From Bacteroidales bacterium UBA1628 (lineage in GTDB: Bacteria > Bacteroidota > Bacteroidia > Bacteroidales > UBA932): DNA of 6,306 bases. Position numbers and translations under genes: made by a program. Location of the stretch: the NCBI GenBank assembly GCA_002321335.1, contig DCMG01000026.1:1-6306 (forward strand). Reading direction: 5' to 3'. The notes under the pieces were generated by a model. The model saw nothing but the letters and a program-made list of their open reading frames with translations. It had not been told where the DNA came from and made no database searches. Of this stretch, positions 5,798 through 6,306 are shown piece by piece (positions within the stretch are counted from its first letter, which is position 1; every line of letters begins with the position of its first letter).

Positions 5798-5941
5798 ATG
5801 AATATCTTGAAAGTGGGAATGGTGCAGCAGAGCTGTACGACAGACATAAAGGCGAACATCGCCAAACTTACCGAGAACATCTGCGAGTGTGCCGCCAAGG
5901 GAGCTAAACTGGTTGTCTTGCAGGAACTTCACAATTCCGTG
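5798..5941 (+). repeat. Right-hand copy of the ~144-bp aguB 5' direct repeat
   Basis: This intact coding copy aligns gap-free to 2742-2885 in the same orientation, about 86% identical by hand count. The two copies bracket a segment of about 2.9 kb holding the AraC-type gene, the seven-helix gene and the outer-membrane protein gene. Confidence 0.85.
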
Positions 5942-6306
5942 TACTTCTGCCAGACCGAGGACGCTTCGCTATGCGACCTTGCGGAGACGATTCCGGGACC
6001 TTCCACTGAATATTTCGGCGACCTTGCGAAGCGGCTCGGAATTGTGTTGGTCCTCTCGCTTTTCGAGAAGCGCGCACCAGGACTTTATCACAATACGGCG
6101 GTTGTGATCGAGAAGGACGGCGGCATCGCCGGCAAGTACCGCAAGATGCATATTCCTGACGATCCTTGCTTCTATGAGAAGTTCTATTTCACGCCGGGGG
6201 ATCTCGGATTCAAACCGATCGAGACTTCCGTGGGGTCTCTCGGCGTGCTGGTCTGCTGGGACCAGTGGTATCCGGAGGCGGCAAGGCTTATGGCCTTGAA
6301 CGGAGC
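5798..6306 (+). CDS. aguB: N-carbamoylputrescine amidase, N-terminal 169 residues (3' end outside window)
   Basis: The frame opens at ATG 5798 and stays open to the window end; about 169 of the usual ~290 residues are present. It is a carbon-nitrogen hydrolase of the nitrilase superfamily with the Glu-Lys-Cys triad visible: Glu43 in L-Q-E-L-H-N, Lys116 in K-Y-R-K-M-H-I-P-D-D-P, and Cys153 in L-V-C-W-D-Q-W-Y-P-E-A-A-R. The Q-E-L-H-N and H-I-P-D-D-P-x-F-Y-E-K-F-Y-F motifs are those of N-carbamoylputrescine amidases, which hydrolyse N-carbamoylputrescine to putrescine, CO2 and ammonia, the last step of the agmatine route to polyamines in the cytoplasm. A good Shine-Dalgarno (AAAGGA, 5784-5789) stands 8 bases before the ATG. 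The usual partner, agmatine deiminase (aguA), may lie downstream. The first 48 codons are duplicated in decayed form at 2742-2885. Family call is firm; substrate is inferred from motifs. Confidence 0.92.
   Translation, partial: MNILKVGMVQQSCTTDIKANIAKLTENICECAAKGAKLVVLQELHNSVYFCQTEDASLCDLAETIPGPSTEYFGDLAKRLGIVLVLSLFEKRAPGLYHNTAVVIEKDGGIAGKYRKMHIPDDPCFYEKFYFTPGDLGFKPIETSVGSLGVLVCWDQWYPEAARLMALNG

Noticed and set aside
5708..5932. Minus-strand frame of 74 codons with a look-alike at 2628-2888
   Set aside because: The resemblance comes from the duplicated aguB 5' end read backwards; it is not an independent conserved protein.
1..6306. tRNA, rRNA, CRISPR array, insertion sequence or integrase
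   Set aside because: No cloverleaf-like, rRNA-like, spacer-repeat or transposase/recombinase sequence was found on either strand; the large direct repeat is explained by the amidase duplication.

Overview
The window reads as a chromosomal stretch of a Bacteroidota bacterium, most likely Bacteroidales. The main evidence is three matches to the unusual -7 promoter element of this phylum (TAnnTTTG), two of them with a TTTG -33 element 19-20 bases upstream. Most starts also lack a Shine-Dalgarno sequence, and the proteins (PF12831-type FAD oxidoreductase, GuaA, AraC-type regulators with membrane domains, N-carbamoylputrescine amidase) fit the group. Genus cannot be told from the sequence alone. 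All recognised genes are on the + strand.

Layout. (1) 1-1074: the C-terminal part of a FAD-dependent oxidoreductase whose start lies upstream; its tail resembles an SLH-type repeat. (2) 1103-2686: complete guaA (GMP synthase), with its own promoter overlapping the end of the preceding gene. (3) 2687-3060: a gene-poor stretch with a decayed 5' fragment of an N-carbamoylputrescine amidase gene (2742-2885), an imperfect palindrome carrying an 11-base C run, and a small REP-like palindrome. (4) 3061-4173: a seven-helix membrane protein fused to a C-terminal AraC-type DNA-binding domain. (5) 4174-4352: a 13-bp perfect inverted repeat, a third copy of the same half-site, and a consensus Bacteroidota promoter. 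(6) 4353-5105: a paralogous seven-helix protein without the DNA-binding domain. (7) 5162-5620: a small secreted protein that looks like an outer-membrane beta-barrel, followed by an intrinsic terminator. (8) 5798-6306: the intact start of the N-carbamoylputrescine amidase gene (aguB-like), cut by the window end.

How it may fit together. guaA and aguB are housekeeping or metabolic genes. Between them sits a block of about 2.9 kb bracketed by two same-orientation copies of the first ~144 bases of aguB (about 86% identical by hand count); the left copy is dead and the right one intact. This suggests that the block (membrane AraC regulator, HTH-less seven-helix partner, small outer-membrane protein) was inserted at, or rearranged around, the aguB 5' end. 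The two paralogous membrane proteins, the operator-like repeat directly upstream of the second gene's promoter, and the small envelope protein make a plausible, unrecognised envelope-sensing regulatory cassette. No function beyond the fold-level calls can be proved from sequence alone.
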